NCBI GenBank assembly: GCA_023399055.1
Contig: JAEWQV010000002.1
Location: 248,001 to 312,000 of the forward strand
Origin: Bacillota bacterium
GTDB lineage: Bacteria > Bacillota > Clostridia > Lachnospirales > Lachnospiraceae
DNA length: 64,000 nt
Direction: 5' to 3'
Made by a program: the position numbers and the translations under genes. The notes beneath the pieces were generated by a model. The model was not told where the DNA came from and made no database searches. It saw only the letters and a program-made list of their open reading frames with translations. The first letter of the stretch is position 1. The number at the start of each line of letters is the position of its first letter. This document shows, one piece after another, positions 1 through 8,218 of this stretch.

Positions 1-551
1 ACCGCCAGATTAAATATGATGATGCTTCCTTAACGTTAGCTATAGAAAAAGGAATATTTAATGAATATGCAATTAAATGTATCAAAGATGAAATTGATGA
101 TAGAGATATGTTTAAAGTCAGAAATATAGATGTTAGTTATACAGATTGTTTAATGATTGATTTAGGCGAGGTCACTTGTGAAATACGTCATATCATTAGC
201 CCACATACAGAGGATTCAACCATCATTTATATTCCAGAAGAAAAAACCCTCTTTCTAGGGGATTGTATCTATGGGAGTACTAAAAATGGAAGAAATTATT
301 TTGATAAAGAAAAACTATTTCCTATGATAGATATTATCGAAAAATACCAAGCTGATTACTTTTTATGTGCACATGAATCCATGTGTACAAAAGAAGAAAT
401 GGTTTCATATTTTCAACAATTACGAACAGCCTATGACATTGCAAGTAAGTCTAAAGATTTGAGTGAGGCAGAGATAAAATATGAAAATTGCTTCAATCAT
501 AAGCTTACCGGGGATATGCTTTTCTATGTAAAAAGCTTTGGATTAGATTAA
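1..551 (+). CDS. Metallo-beta-lactamase-fold hydrolase, C-terminal part (cut by window edge)
   Basis: The reading frame is open from the first bases of the window, so the start lies outside it; an internal ATG at 108 is not the real start. The visible part has the C-terminal half of a metallo-beta-lactamase fold: SPHTEDSTIIYIPEEKTLF followed by LGDCIYG, the usual place of a metal-bridging aspartate (GDC), and a later LCAHE that could give the last histidine ligand. The substrate cannot be told from this fragment. It ends before the next gene with about 110 bp of spacer. The fold assignment is fairly sure; the function is open. Confidence 0.7.
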   Translation, partial: RQIKYDDASLTLAIEKGIFNEYAIKCIKDEIDDRDMFKVRNIDVSYTDCLMIDLGEVTCEIRHIISPHTEDSTIIYIPEEKTLFLGDCIYGSTKNGRNYFDKEKLFPMIDIIEKYQADYFLCAHESMCTKEEMVSYFQQLRTAYDIASKSKDLSEAEIKYENCFNHKLTGDMLFYVKSFGLD

Positions 552-661
552 GATTGTAAAATGTATGGTTTCACAGGTTATCAATGATTTTCATTTTAGC
601 AATACCAGTCAAGAAATTATTGTTGTTATAAGGTATTCTGTATCTATCGGAGGGAAACGAA

Positions 662-1567
662 ATGAACGGAGCAGAATCAGCTTATGTAGTACAAAAAATT
701 CAGGATTACATCGAACACAATATACTTGAGAATATCACGCTGAAACAATTATCAAAGGTGGCGGGATATTCACCCTGGTATTTATCTAGAATTTTTAAAG
801 AAGTTACAGGCAAAACACTGTATGAGTATATTCGTTCAAGAAGGCTGACGATGGCGGCACTGGTTTTAAGAGAAGGGAACAAAAAAGTGATAGACGTCGC
901 ACTTGACTTTGTTTTTGACAGCCAAGAGGGTTTTACTAGAGCATTTTCAAAAGAATTTGGAATTGCACCAGGTAAGTATAAGACTAAGACTCCGCCTATT
1001 AAGTTATTTCTGCCCGAAAAAGCTTATGATTCCTACCGATGGATTCAAAGTGTTAAAGATGTGGAAGAGAGGATGTATGATATGGCGAAAACAATCTTTG
1101 TACAAATCATTGAGAGACCGGAAAGAAAGTGTTTATTGAAAAGAGCTGTAGAGGCAGCAGACTATTTTGCATACTGTGAGGAAGTAGGATGTGATGTTTG
1201 GAGTTTACTAACGAGTGTGAAGGAAGCTCTGTATGAACCGATAGGAATGTGGATGCCGTCTAATTTAAAACCAGAGAATACCTCGACTTATATCCAAGGC
1301 GTTGAGCTTCCTTTGGACTATGACAAAGCAATTCCTGATGGTTATGAATTAGTTGTTTTCCCACCCTGTACAATGATGGTTTTTCAAGGAGAACCTTATA
1401 GTGATGAAGAGTACTCACATGCAATAACAGATATTTGGGATCATATCGACAGGTTTAATCCAGAGATTTATGGGTATAAGTGGGCACCAGAACAAGGTCC
1501 TCGGTTCCAATTAGCTCCTATGGGATATAGAGGTTATATTGAGGCAAGACCTGTAGTGAAATGTTAA
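662..1567 (+). CDS. AraC-family regulator with GyrI-like effector domain
   Basis: 301 residues. Residues about 8-108 form the double helix-turn-helix of AraC/XylS proteins (LKQLSKVAGYSPWYLSRIF, then VIDVALDFVFDSQEGFTRAF and the closing FGIAPGKYK). Residues about 115-300 resemble the GyrI/SOUL-like small-molecule-binding domain seen in BmrR and Rob (VVFPPCTMMVFQGEPY, YKWAPEQGPRFQLAP). Such fusions usually sense amphipathic or toxic compounds and control efflux or detoxification genes; the effector here is unknown. A GGAGGG ribosome site sits just before the ATG. A strong terminator follows, so it is probably monocistronic. Confidence 0.85.
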   Translation: MNGAESAYVVQKIQDYIEHNILENITLKQLSKVAGYSPWYLSRIFKEVTGKTLYEYIRSRRLTMAALVLREGNKKVIDVALDFVFDSQEGFTRAFSKEFGIAPGKYKTKTPPIKLFLPEKAYDSYRWIQSVKDVEERMYDMAKTIFVQIIERPERKCLLKRAVEAADYFAYCEEVGCDVWSLLTSVKEALYEPIGMWMPSNLKPENTSTYIQGVELPLDYDKAIPDGYELVVFPPCTMMVFQGEPYSDEEYSHAITDIWDHIDRFNPEIYGYKWAPEQGPRFQLAPMGYRGYIEARPVVKC

Positions 1568-1584
1568 AAGCATAAGTTGGGAGG

Positions 1585-1652
1585 AAAGCGGTTTTCATAC
1601 GAAGCTAGAATACTGCAATATACGTATTCAATCGTAGGTTAACCGCTTTTTT
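1585..1652 (+). terminator. Rho-independent terminator of the AraC-type gene
   Basis: AAAGCGGTT pairs with AACCGCTTT at the far end of a long, partly paired loop and is followed by a T run. It lies just behind the regulator stop codon. Confidence 0.7.
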
Positions 1653-1701
1653 AATGGTCTTCGAATTATTGAAAATGTGCTGTTTCTCAATAAGGATAAT
1701 G

Positions 1702-1917
1702 TTAAATTTCTATAGATTGGTCATTAGGTAATATATTTTTATAGTAGGTATATCGCCAATTAATAAACGAAATCCCAATAGAAATTAAAAAGATTACTAA
1801 CCCAAGAACCATAAAAATAAATGTCATAGTACCAAAACAATTAATTGCTATTATTAAACATAAGATAGATAGAATTTGTGTAATAATACTTGCAACTTGT
1901 GTTTGAGTAGCCCTCAT
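1702..1917 (-). CDS. Small membrane protein, two predicted helices
   Basis: 71 residues when started at the ATG that follows AGGAGGGG with ideal spacing; the longer open frame up to 1956 adds 13 residues upstream of that ribosome site and is probably not translated. The protein has two hydrophobic stretches (about residues 8-27 and 30-50) and a short polar tail (YYKNILPNDQSIEI). It matches no family I recognise. It is the only minus-strand gene here apart from aroE, and lies between two hairpins. It is probably real because of the strong ribosome site. Confidence 0.55.
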   Translation of the reverse strand: MRATQTQVASIITQILSILCLIIAINCFGTMTFIFMVLGLVIFLISIGISFINWRYTYYKNILPNDQSIEI

Positions 1918-2114
1918 AGCTTCCCCTCCTGATAAATACTTCAGACTAAAAACCATAGTAATTTAAGTCTGACCGTCTTAATTCAAATCAATACTTTTCC
2001 TCATACTTCATAATCGTTTGAAATAATATTTTTCCTACAACTTTTTTGGTTAATTTATTGAAATTATGTAAATTATTAGGCGGAGATTGAATTAATCGGG
2101 TAGGAATTTTTATA

Positions 2115-2138
2115 ATTAATAGATTAATAGATTAATAG
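2115..2138. repeat. Short tandem repeat, ATTAATAG x3
   Basis: Three perfect head-to-tail copies of ATTAATAG lie about 40 bp upstream of the VOC gene. The setting is AT-rich; no function is evident. Confidence 0.8.
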
Positions 2139-2178
2139 ATAAAATTAAAGTATATGGGGGTATGGAAAGGAGATTGAG

Positions 2179-2568
2179 ATGAGACCATTTATTAAGTTTC
2201 AGAGTGTAGTTTTAGACTGTAAGCAACCAGCCCAGCTTGCTAATTTCTATATGAATTTATTAGGCGGAGAGATTACATATGATATTGGAGTGTATGTAGC
2301 GGTAGCTATTCCAGGTGAGAATGTTTGCGTTTCTTGCCAACTTGAAGAAAACTATATACCACCCATATGGCCTGATACACTGAATGGGCAGATGAAAATG
2401 GAGCACCTGGATTTTGATGTAACAAATATGGAGGAGGCTGTTCAATTTGCGTTATCCTTAGGAGCCACGAAGCCAGAGATACAATATTGGCAACCGGAAT
2501 ACGGTTCACAATGGGTTACACTTTTAGACCCTGCTGGACATCCTTTTTGTTTTTGCCTCCATGAGTGA
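2179..2568 (+). CDS. VOC-family (glyoxalase/bleomycin-resistance fold) protein
   Basis: 129 residues, the length of one VOC domain of two beta-alpha-beta-beta-beta units. Visible signatures are LANFYMNLLGGEI near the N terminus, MEHLDFDVTNMEEAV in the middle and WVTLLDPAGHPFCFCLHE at the end, the usual hallmark of the family. Members are metal-dependent lyases, dioxygenases or drug-binding proteins; the closing region carries a His and a Glu where metal ligands often lie, but the substrate cannot be inferred. A GGAGA ribosome site precedes the ATG. A 14-bp piece of the gene (around TTATTAGGCGGAGA) is also found about 180 bp upstream in the spacer. Confidence 0.85.
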   Translation: MRPFIKFQSVVLDCKQPAQLANFYMNLLGGEITYDIGVYVAVAIPGENVCVSCQLEENYIPPIWPDTLNGQMKMEHLDFDVTNMEEAVQFALSLGATKPEIQYWQPEYGSQWVTLLDPAGHPFCFCLHE

Positions 2569-2671
2569 TTGAGATACTTTGAATTACCTAGATAGAAATG
2601 AGTGTAATAATAACAGAAATAAATATTGAACCAGTGGTATAAAACAATTATACTTTATTCATAATTTGTAA

Positions 2672-2700
2672 CAGCTCGAAAACCGCAGATTTTCGAGCTG
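2672..2700. other. Strong hairpin behind the VOC gene
   Basis: CAGCTCGAAAA and TTTTCGAGCTG form a perfect 11-bp stem around a 7-nt loop. No T run follows on either strand, so it may be an RNA-stabilising or weak termination element, not a classical terminator. Confidence 0.6.
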
Positions 2701-2759
2701 GGTTCTGAATGGTTACCATAATTTAAACAAATTAACCAAGACATAGAGGATTAATAAAT

Positions 2760-3161
2760 ATGAATAAAGTATATAAAGTAATGTGCATTGCACTTGGATT
2801 GATATTTCTATCCCTGGGAGTTATTGGAGTTGTACTTCCAATCTTACCAACGACGCCTTTTTTACTCCTTGCCTCCTTCTTTTTTGCCAGAGGTTCTGAG
2901 AAGTTTCATAAATGGTTCATGGGGACAAGCCTATACAAGCGATATATTAAAGATTTTATTGAAACCAGAAGTATGACCAGAAAAAACAAGATTAAGACAT
3001 TAACGCTGTCCACGTCCTTGCTTGTTTTGGCTATCTTTTTAGTTCCTAATATCTATGCTAGAATATTCATAGGCATAGTTATGGTCATTAAGTATTGGTA
3101 TTTCTTTTTTAGAATTAAAGAGAGACCTGTTGAAGTAGAGTCTGATATGTCTGATCTATAA
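2760..3161 (+). CDS. DUF454 (YbaN-like) inner membrane protein
   Basis: 133 residues. The N terminus has the family signature: a hydrophobic helix (LGLIFLSLGVIGVVLPILP) followed by TTPFLLLASFFFARGSEKF. Further hydrophobic segments span about residues 80-115. DUF454 proteins are small membrane proteins of unknown role. The last 47 bp overlap the 3' end of aroE on the opposite strand. The ribosome site is weak (GAGGATTAATAA before ATG). The family call is secure; the role is not known. Confidence 0.8.
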   Translation: MNKVYKVMCIALGLIFLSLGVIGVVLPILPTTPFLLLASFFFARGSEKFHKWFMGTSLYKRYIKDFIETRSMTRKNKIKTLTLSTSLLVLAIFLVPNIYARIFIGIVMVIKYWYFFFRIKERPVEVESDMSDL

Positions 3162-3918
3162 GTTGGTCATCAATGGTTGTGTCTAAGAAATATTCAATCG
3201 CTTGTTTTGCCTGCGCAACCAGCATTTCAAGCCCAGTAACAGCTTGGATACCCAAGGATTCCGCTTGAAGGGTTAGCTTTGTTCTTCTTGGATTAAAGAT
3301 GGCATCTACTACAGCTTCGCATTTCGTAAAGGTACTTAAGTCCAAAGGAGAGGCATCAATATTGGGATACATCCCAAGAGGAGTTGTATTGATTATGATT
3401 TCTGCATCCGTATGTTTTTCATAACAGGTCGTATAGTCAATGGTCTTATTGCTATTCGTGTTGATATCCACAGATAAATTAGCCAAAGCACCACTACGGC
3501 TAACCACATAAATTTTCTTTGCACCCATATGTTTTAAAACTGCCTGTACTGTTTGCGAGGTTCCGCCTCCGCCCAGTACCAGGCATTTTTTATTTTGTAT
3601 CTCTATTTGATTATGTCTTAACATATACTCAAAACCATAGAAATCGGTATTGTAGCCAATGTAATGACCATTCTTATTTACAATGGTATTTACTGCACCA
3701 ATTTCCTTTGCAAGTGGATGCAGTTCGTCTAAATAAGGTATCACGGCTTTCTTATAAGGAATTGTTACGTTGATTGCCCCAAATTCTTTCTTCTCCATAA
3801 AAATGGGAAACTCTTCCTTGGATAGGGGGATTAAGTCGTAGGTGTAGCTTGCTAACTTTTCATGTATTATCTTCGAATAACTATGTCCTAATTTTTCTCC
3901 AATTAATCCGTATCTCAT
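3115..3918 (-). CDS. aroE: Shikimate dehydrogenase (AroE)
   Basis: 267 residues, near the usual 270. The enzyme reduces 3-dehydroshikimate to shikimate with NADPH in aromatic amino-acid synthesis, in the cytoplasm. Visible motifs are LGHSYSKIIHEKL for shikimate binding, NVTIPYKK with the catalytic lysine, GAVNTI, NTDFYG with the partner aspartate, the NADPH loop VLGGGGTSQTV and NTTPLGMYP. The ATG at 3918 has GGAGAG at good spacing; a TTG four codons upstream overlaps that site and is less likely. It is transcribed alone, away from other aromatic-pathway genes, and converges on the DUF454 gene with overlapping 3' ends. Confidence 0.93.
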   Translation of the reverse strand: MRYGLIGEKLGHSYSKIIHEKLASYTYDLIPLSKEEFPIFMEKKEFGAINVTIPYKKAVIPYLDELHPLAKEIGAVNTIVNKNGHYIGYNTDFYGFEYMLRHNQIEIQNKKCLVLGGGGTSQTVQAVLKHMGAKKIYVVSRSGALANLSVDINTNSNKTIDYTTCYEKHTDAEIIINTTPLGMYPNIDASPLDLSTFTKCEAVVDAIFNPRRTKLTLQAESLGIQAVTGLEMLVAQAKQAIEYFLDTTIDDQLIDQTYQTLLQQVSL

Positions 3919-4000
3919 CCTTCTCTCCAATCCTAATGATTCTTAATAATCAGAATAATATAAGCGTACTTTTTTTGCAATTTATTTCTTATTTGTTTCG

Positions 4001-4027
4001 GAATATTTTCTGTAATAGGGAATATAT
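4001..4027 (+). promoter_or_regulatory. Possible SigE-type promoter of the spoIIIA operon
   Basis: GAATATT and GAATATAT, 12 bp apart and about 70 bp upstream of spoIIIAA, weakly resemble the -35 and -10 elements read by mother-cell sigma E. The spoIIIA operon is SigE-dependent in known sporeformers, which is the main reason to consider it. The match is poor. Confidence 0.3.
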
Positions 4028-4094
4028 TGTTCTGTAATAAGAAATAGCTGCCTTTCGGGAACAAGCATTGGCAAGTCTGGTTAGGGGGGAACTC

Positions 4095-5057
4095 ATGAGC
4101 ACGAAAGACGAGCTGTTAAAGGTGTTGTCGCTTAAACTAAGGACAATCATGGGGAAGTTAACCCTTGATTATGACAAACTTCAGGAGATAAGACTTCGCA
4201 TGAATGCACCTTTACTTATCATTTATGCAAATCAAGAGTCTTTCATTACAGAGGATGCTAAGATATCTGATAATCCCAGGAAAGCAATTATTATCACAAA
4301 GAATGAGATTAAGGAAACAATGGAGTACATAAGCAATTATTCTCTCTATGCTTTTGAGGATGAAATCAGACAAGGCTTTATAACAATTAATGGCGGACAT
4401 CGTATTGGCATCGCAGGAAAAACCATAATGGAGGATGATGTTATTAAAGGAATGAAACACATTTCCTTTATTAATATTCGTCTGGCTCATCAAGTAAAAG
4501 GTTGTGCAAATCCAGTACTTCCTTATCTATTTAATGAACAAGCATCAGGTATCTATCATACGCTTATTATTTCACCACCAAGATGTGGTAAGACAACCTT
4601 ACTTCGGGATATTATTCGTCAACTTTCCGACGGAAGTAGTCACCATTCTGGAATGAGTATAGGGGTTGTAGATGAACGCTCTGAAATCGGAGCTTGTTAT
4701 ATGGGGACTCCACAAAATGAATTGGGGATGCGCACTGATATTCTGGATTGTTGTCCAAAGGCCAAAGGAATGATGATGTTAATTCGGTCTATGTCTCCGC
4801 AGATAATTGCTGTAGATGAAATTGGGTCCAAGGAAGATATGGATGCAATTGATTATGTAATTGGTTGTGGTTGTAAGCTAATCGCAACAGTACATGGCAG
4901 TTCGATTGAAGACATTAAGAATAAGCCTATATTAGGAGAACTAGTGAAAAAGAAGTTATTTGAACGCTATATCATTCTTAGCAATATAAAAGGTGTTGGC
5001 CATCTAGAGGAGATTTACGATACGGAAGGAAGAAGGTTATATACAACAGTAAGTTAA
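4095..5057 (+). CDS. spoIIIAA: Stage III sporulation protein AA, secretion-type ATPase
   Basis: 320 residues from the ATG that follows AGGGGGGAA; an upstream in-frame TTG at 4068 would add nine residues and lies before that ribosome site. The protein is a AAA/RecA-like ATPase related to type II/IV secretion motors; it is thought to drive or assemble the SpoIIIA-SpoIIQ channel across the forespore membranes. Walker A is SPPRCGKTTLLRD near residue 160 and the Walker B region is PQIIAVDEIGS; GMSIGVVDERSEIG is another family hallmark. First gene of a compact eight-gene operon. Confidence 0.95.
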   Translation: MSTKDELLKVLSLKLRTIMGKLTLDYDKLQEIRLRMNAPLLIIYANQESFITEDAKISDNPRKAIIITKNEIKETMEYISNYSLYAFEDEIRQGFITINGGHRIGIAGKTIMEDDVIKGMKHISFINIRLAHQVKGCANPVLPYLFNEQASGIYHTLIISPPRCGKTTLLRDIIRQLSDGSSHHSGMSIGVVDERSEIGACYMGTPQNELGMRTDILDCCPKAKGMMMLIRSMSPQIIAVDEIGSKEDMDAIDYVIGCGCKLIATVHGSSIEDIKNKPILGELVKKKLFERYIILSNIKGVGHLEEIYDTEGRRLYTTVS

Positions 5058-5084
5058 TATCGAGAGAAAGGAGGACAAACTGCT

Positions 5085-5609
5085 ATGGGTATAATGAAAA
5101 TCATTGGATGCATCATGGTGATCCTATCCTCTGCAGGAATGGGATTTTACTTAAGCAATGAAATGCGATGCAGAATTGCGGATTTAAAAGAATTGAAAAA
5201 GATAATTGGATTACTTAAAGGAGATATTCGTTATGGCAACACACCTTTGCCAGAAGCAATCCATGCAATACAAAGAAGGCATGAGGGTAATTACAAAGTA
5301 TTTTTAAAACAGGTCAGTACAAAATTAAATGAATTATCTGGACAGACCTTTACAGAAATCTGGAAAGCTGAAACTGAAACTGGGCTGGCTGATACCTCGC
5401 TATCAAAGAAGGACAAGTTGCAACTAAGTGCTTTTGGAGAAAATTTGGGCTATCTGGATAAGGAAATGCAAATGAACACCTTTGAATTGTATTTGTCACA
5501 ATTGGATGAGACGATTCTTGACTTGTCAAAAACAGTGAAAGAAAAAACCTATATGTTTAACACCTTAGGAATTATGGCAGGCATTTTTATAACGATAATA
5601 ATGGTTTGA
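5085..5609 (+). CDS. spoIIIAB: Stage III sporulation protein AB
   Basis: 174 residues, with an N-terminal membrane helix (about 5-22) and a C-terminal one (about 155-173) around a helical domain. It belongs to the SpoIIIAB family, whose fold resembles GspF-type secretion platform proteins and which works with the SpoIIIAA ATPase. An AAAGGAGG ribosome site is placed well. It starts 27 bp after spoIIIAA and belongs to the same operon. Confidence 0.92.
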   Translation: MGIMKIIGCIMVILSSAGMGFYLSNEMRCRIADLKELKKIIGLLKGDIRYGNTPLPEAIHAIQRRHEGNYKVFLKQVSTKLNELSGQTFTEIWKAETETGLADTSLSKKDKLQLSAFGENLGYLDKEMQMNTFELYLSQLDETILDLSKTVKEKTYMFNTLGIMAGIFITIIMV

Positions 5610-5680
5610 AATAGAATTACTTAAGAAGGACTTAAAACCGTTTATGACGGTAAACCGTTTTTAACGGTAGGGAGGTTAAT

Positions 5681-5878
5681 ATGGACGCTTTTATTATTTT
5701 GAAAATTGCATTACTTGGGTTAATCATTTCAATTTTGAACCAGATATTAAAGCAGTCTGGTAGGGATGAACTTGCATTTATGTCAAGTCTGGCAGGAATC
5801 GTTGTTGTTCTCTTTTGGCTGCTTCCGCATATACAGGATTTGTTTATGACAATCCAACAATTGTTTAATATGGTCTAG
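5681..5878 (+). CDS. spoIIIAC: Stage III sporulation protein AC
   Basis: 65 residues, the usual length. Two membrane helices (about 5-22 and 33-55) joined by a short loop with QILKQSGRDELAFM, a strongly conserved family segment. It is an integral membrane part of the SpoIIIA channel. GGGAGG precedes the ATG. The 71-bp spacer before it carries a short imperfect repeat of AAACCGTTT. Confidence 0.93.
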   Translation: MDAFIILKIALLGLIISILNQILKQSGRDELAFMSSLAGIVVVLFWLLPHIQDLFMTIQQLFNMV

Positions 5879-5904
5879 CATTACACCATAGGGAGAAGGA
5901 GCGC

Positions 5905-5961
5905 ATGAGCCGGAGAATGCCTAAGATACTTTTACCGACTATGGCGGTGGAAGGGAGATAA
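5905..5961 (+). CDS. Possible 18-residue leader ORF between spoIIIAC and spoIIIAD
   Basis: An ATG with a strong GGAGAAGGAG ribosome site opens an 18-codon frame (MSRRMPKILLPTMAVEGR) that stops one base before the spoIIIAD ATG. The spoIIIAD ribosome site lies inside its last codons, so translation of the two could be coupled. It matches no protein I know. It may be a true small peptide, a coupling device or chance. Confidence 0.35.
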   Translation: MSRRMPKILLPTMAVEGR

Positions 5962-5962
5962 T

Positions 5963-6346
5963 ATGATACGAATTGCAGTGGTTGGACTAGCTACCGTTAT
6001 GCTCGCCATTTTGCTAAAGAAGACAAAAGAGGAATATTCCTTATATCTTAGTATTGCTGCATGTTTCTTTATTCTGATATGGGGAATTGGTAAATTGGAG
6101 GTTATTCTTGACACAATCAACCGCCTACAAAGTTACATCAAACTGAATAAGGCGTATGTAGGGATTTTAATAAAAATAATAGGTATCACCTATGTGACAG
6201 AAATCGCTTCGTCCTTATGTAAGGATTCAGGTTATCATGCAATCGGTGACCAAATTGAACTGGTAGGTAAGCTTTCCATTTTAGCAATCAGTATGCCAAT
6301 CCTGTTAGCTATCCTTGATACCATCAACAGCTTTTTGGAGGTATAA
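5963..6346 (+). CDS. spoIIIAD: Stage III sporulation protein AD
   Basis: 127 residues, standard length. Four hydrophobic segments are visible; the conserved stretch KIIGITYVTEIASSLCKDSG and the following HAIGDQIELVGKLSILAIS identify the family. It is a membrane component of the SpoIIIA complex. The start follows GAAGGGAG and lies one base behind a possible 18-codon ORF. Confidence 0.94.
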   Translation: MIRIAVVGLATVMLAILLKKTKEEYSLYLSIAACFFILIWGIGKLEVILDTINRLQSYIKLNKAYVGILIKIIGITYVTEIASSLCKDSGYHAIGDQIELVGKLSILAISMPILLAILDTINSFLEV

Positions 6347-6349
6347 AGT

Positions 6350-7516
6350 ATGATAAATAGAAGAGGATGGAAGAAATATTTACATAGATTTCGATTGTTT
6401 CTTGGAGTGTTATTATTTTTCTTTATGTTTTTACCTGCACAAAAGGTACAAGCTGCTAATGGACTGCCAGAGGATATAAACTACGATGAAATTCAAGAAG
6501 TAATAGATGATGTTTTGGGAAACGGAACTGACTTTAGTTTCAGCTCTTATATTAACAAGTTGACAAATCAGGAAGAAACGTTCTCCTTTTCTGGAATTGC
6601 TAATCAGCTGCTAAATTCAGTGAAAGGTGAGATTAGTGAGAACCTATCTACACTTGGGAACTTGATTACTATATCCTTAATAGCAGCACTGTTCACAAAT
6701 TTTTCGATGGCCTTTAAGAACAACAATGTATCAGAAACTGGCTTCTATGTCACGTACTTACTAATGTTTGGATTACTTATTAGCTCCTTTGTAATAGCCT
6801 CCAGAATAGCTACCACTACAATAGCCGCCATACTCGATTTTATGAAAGCTTTAGTACCCACCTATTTAATGTCGGTTGCTTTCACTTCAGGAACAACAAC
6901 GTCACTTGTATATTATGAGGCAGCGCTTGGATTAATCACACTGGTCGACTTTACATTAATTAAAATAGTAATTCCAATGATAAACTTCTATCTGATTATT
7001 GTACTGGCGAATAACTTATCAAAAGAGGACATGCTCTCAAGGCTTGCAGATCTTATTCTAACAGCAATTAGCTGGATCTTAAAAAGTCTTTTGGCCTTAG
7101 TTATTGGCTTTAGTGCAATTAAAGGACTAATTGTTCCAGTTGCAGACCATGTAAAGCGTACAGCGTTATATAAGGCTTCAGAAGCGATTCCAGGAATAGG
7201 AGATGCGCTGGGGGGAGTAACAGAAACATTGCTCGGTGCAGGTGTTCTTTTAAAAAATGCTATTGGTGTCACTGGTTTAATTGTAATCCTTACAATTTGT
7301 GCAGTACCGGCAATTAAATTGCTAATTATAACTGCAGTTTATAAGGTGGGGGGTGCGGCATTACAACCAATCTCTGATAAACGTTTCATTGAATGCATTG
7401 GTGCGTCTGCCAAAGCAGCAGGATTACTACTGCAAACGGTGTTTGTAGGGGCTGTGTTATTCTTGCTGGCAATTACTATTGTTGCGGTAACCACAGGAAG
7501 TGTAAATATAACTTAA
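6350..7516 (+). CDS. spoIIIAE: Stage III sporulation protein AE
   Basis: 388 residues. It opens with a basic stretch and a hydrophobic helix ending in a likely signal-peptidase site (PAQKVQAA, about residues 30-36), then a short extracytoplasmic part and about seven to eight membrane helices. SpoIIIAE is the large polytopic membrane protein of the mother-cell channel complex. GGAGG stands before the ATG, which begins only 3 bp after the spoIIIAD stop, so the two are tightly coupled. Confidence 0.94.
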   Translation: MINRRGWKKYLHRFRLFLGVLLFFFMFLPAQKVQAANGLPEDINYDEIQEVIDDVLGNGTDFSFSSYINKLTNQEETFSFSGIANQLLNSVKGEISENLSTLGNLITISLIAALFTNFSMAFKNNNVSETGFYVTYLLMFGLLISSFVIASRIATTTIAAILDFMKALVPTYLMSVAFTSGTTTSLVYYEAALGLITLVDFTLIKIVIPMINFYLIIVLANNLSKEDMLSRLADLILTAISWILKSLLALVIGFSAIKGLIVPVADHVKRTALYKASEAIPGIGDALGGVTETLLGAGVLLKNAIGVTGLIVILTICAVPAIKLLIITAVYKVGGAALQPISDKRFIECIGASAKAAGLLLQTVFVGAVLFLLAITIVAVTTGSVNIT

Positions 7517-7593
7517 GAGAGTTAAGTTTCTCCTGCTATTGGATTCTATATCACCTGTAACTGTGGCATAGAGCATCAGAATGGAGGTAGTTA

Positions 7594-8217
7594 ATGGAAG
7601 AAATATATTCGTGGATTAGAAATATCGTAATCTACTTATTAATTAATACAATTATTATGAACTTACTTGGCAATAAAAGCTATAAAAAATACGTAAGTAT
7701 TGTATCAGGCATGATTTTGGTTTTAATCGTCATATCACCTCTCATTAGGTTAATGAAACTAGAAGAGAATCTTGACTATTTTTTGCAGGCAAATGATTTT
7801 GCAGTAGAGGCATCCGACTTTAAAAGTGACTTAAATAGAATGGAGGAAGCACAGGTAGATGCGATTTTTGCTGATTACAAAGAGAAAATACAGGAACAAG
7901 TCAAAGACATACTGCTCAAAGAAAAGGTTTATATAAAAAACTTTAATATTACCTTTGACTATGACAATGAAAGTACGACCTTTGGAGAAATCTTAAGAAT
8001 GGATATCACTGCAAAACTTAAGAAGGAAGATGAGGAGGAGCAAGCGGATAACCTTTCCATTGATGCCATTGAGATTGAGCGTATTATCTTTGGCAAAGAT
8101 GATAATTCACAGCTTGAGGAACTGCCTTCACCGTTGGAAATTGAGCTGAAGACGGAGCTTTCGGACTTCTATAATATAGAGCCTGGTAATATAAATATTA
8201 ATATACAGGGAGGATGA
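7594..8217 (+). CDS. spoIIIAF: Stage III sporulation protein AF
   Basis: 207 residues. Two N-terminal membrane helices (about 8-26 and 35-52, YVSIVSGMILVLIVISPLI) are followed by a charged soluble domain that would face the intermembrane space and resembles the ring-building motif of SpoIIIAG/AH relatives. GGAGG precedes the ATG. It ends one base before spoIIIAG, so the two are translationally coupled. Confidence 0.92.
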   Translation: MEEIYSWIRNIVIYLLINTIIMNLLGNKSYKKYVSIVSGMILVLIVISPLIRLMKLEENLDYFLQANDFAVEASDFKSDLNRMEEAQVDAIFADYKEKIQEQVKDILLKEKVYIKNFNITFDYDNESTTFGEILRMDITAKLKKEDEEEQADNLSIDAIEIERIIFGKDDNSQLEELPSPLEIELKTELSDFYNIEPGNININIQGG

Positions 8218-8218
8218 C

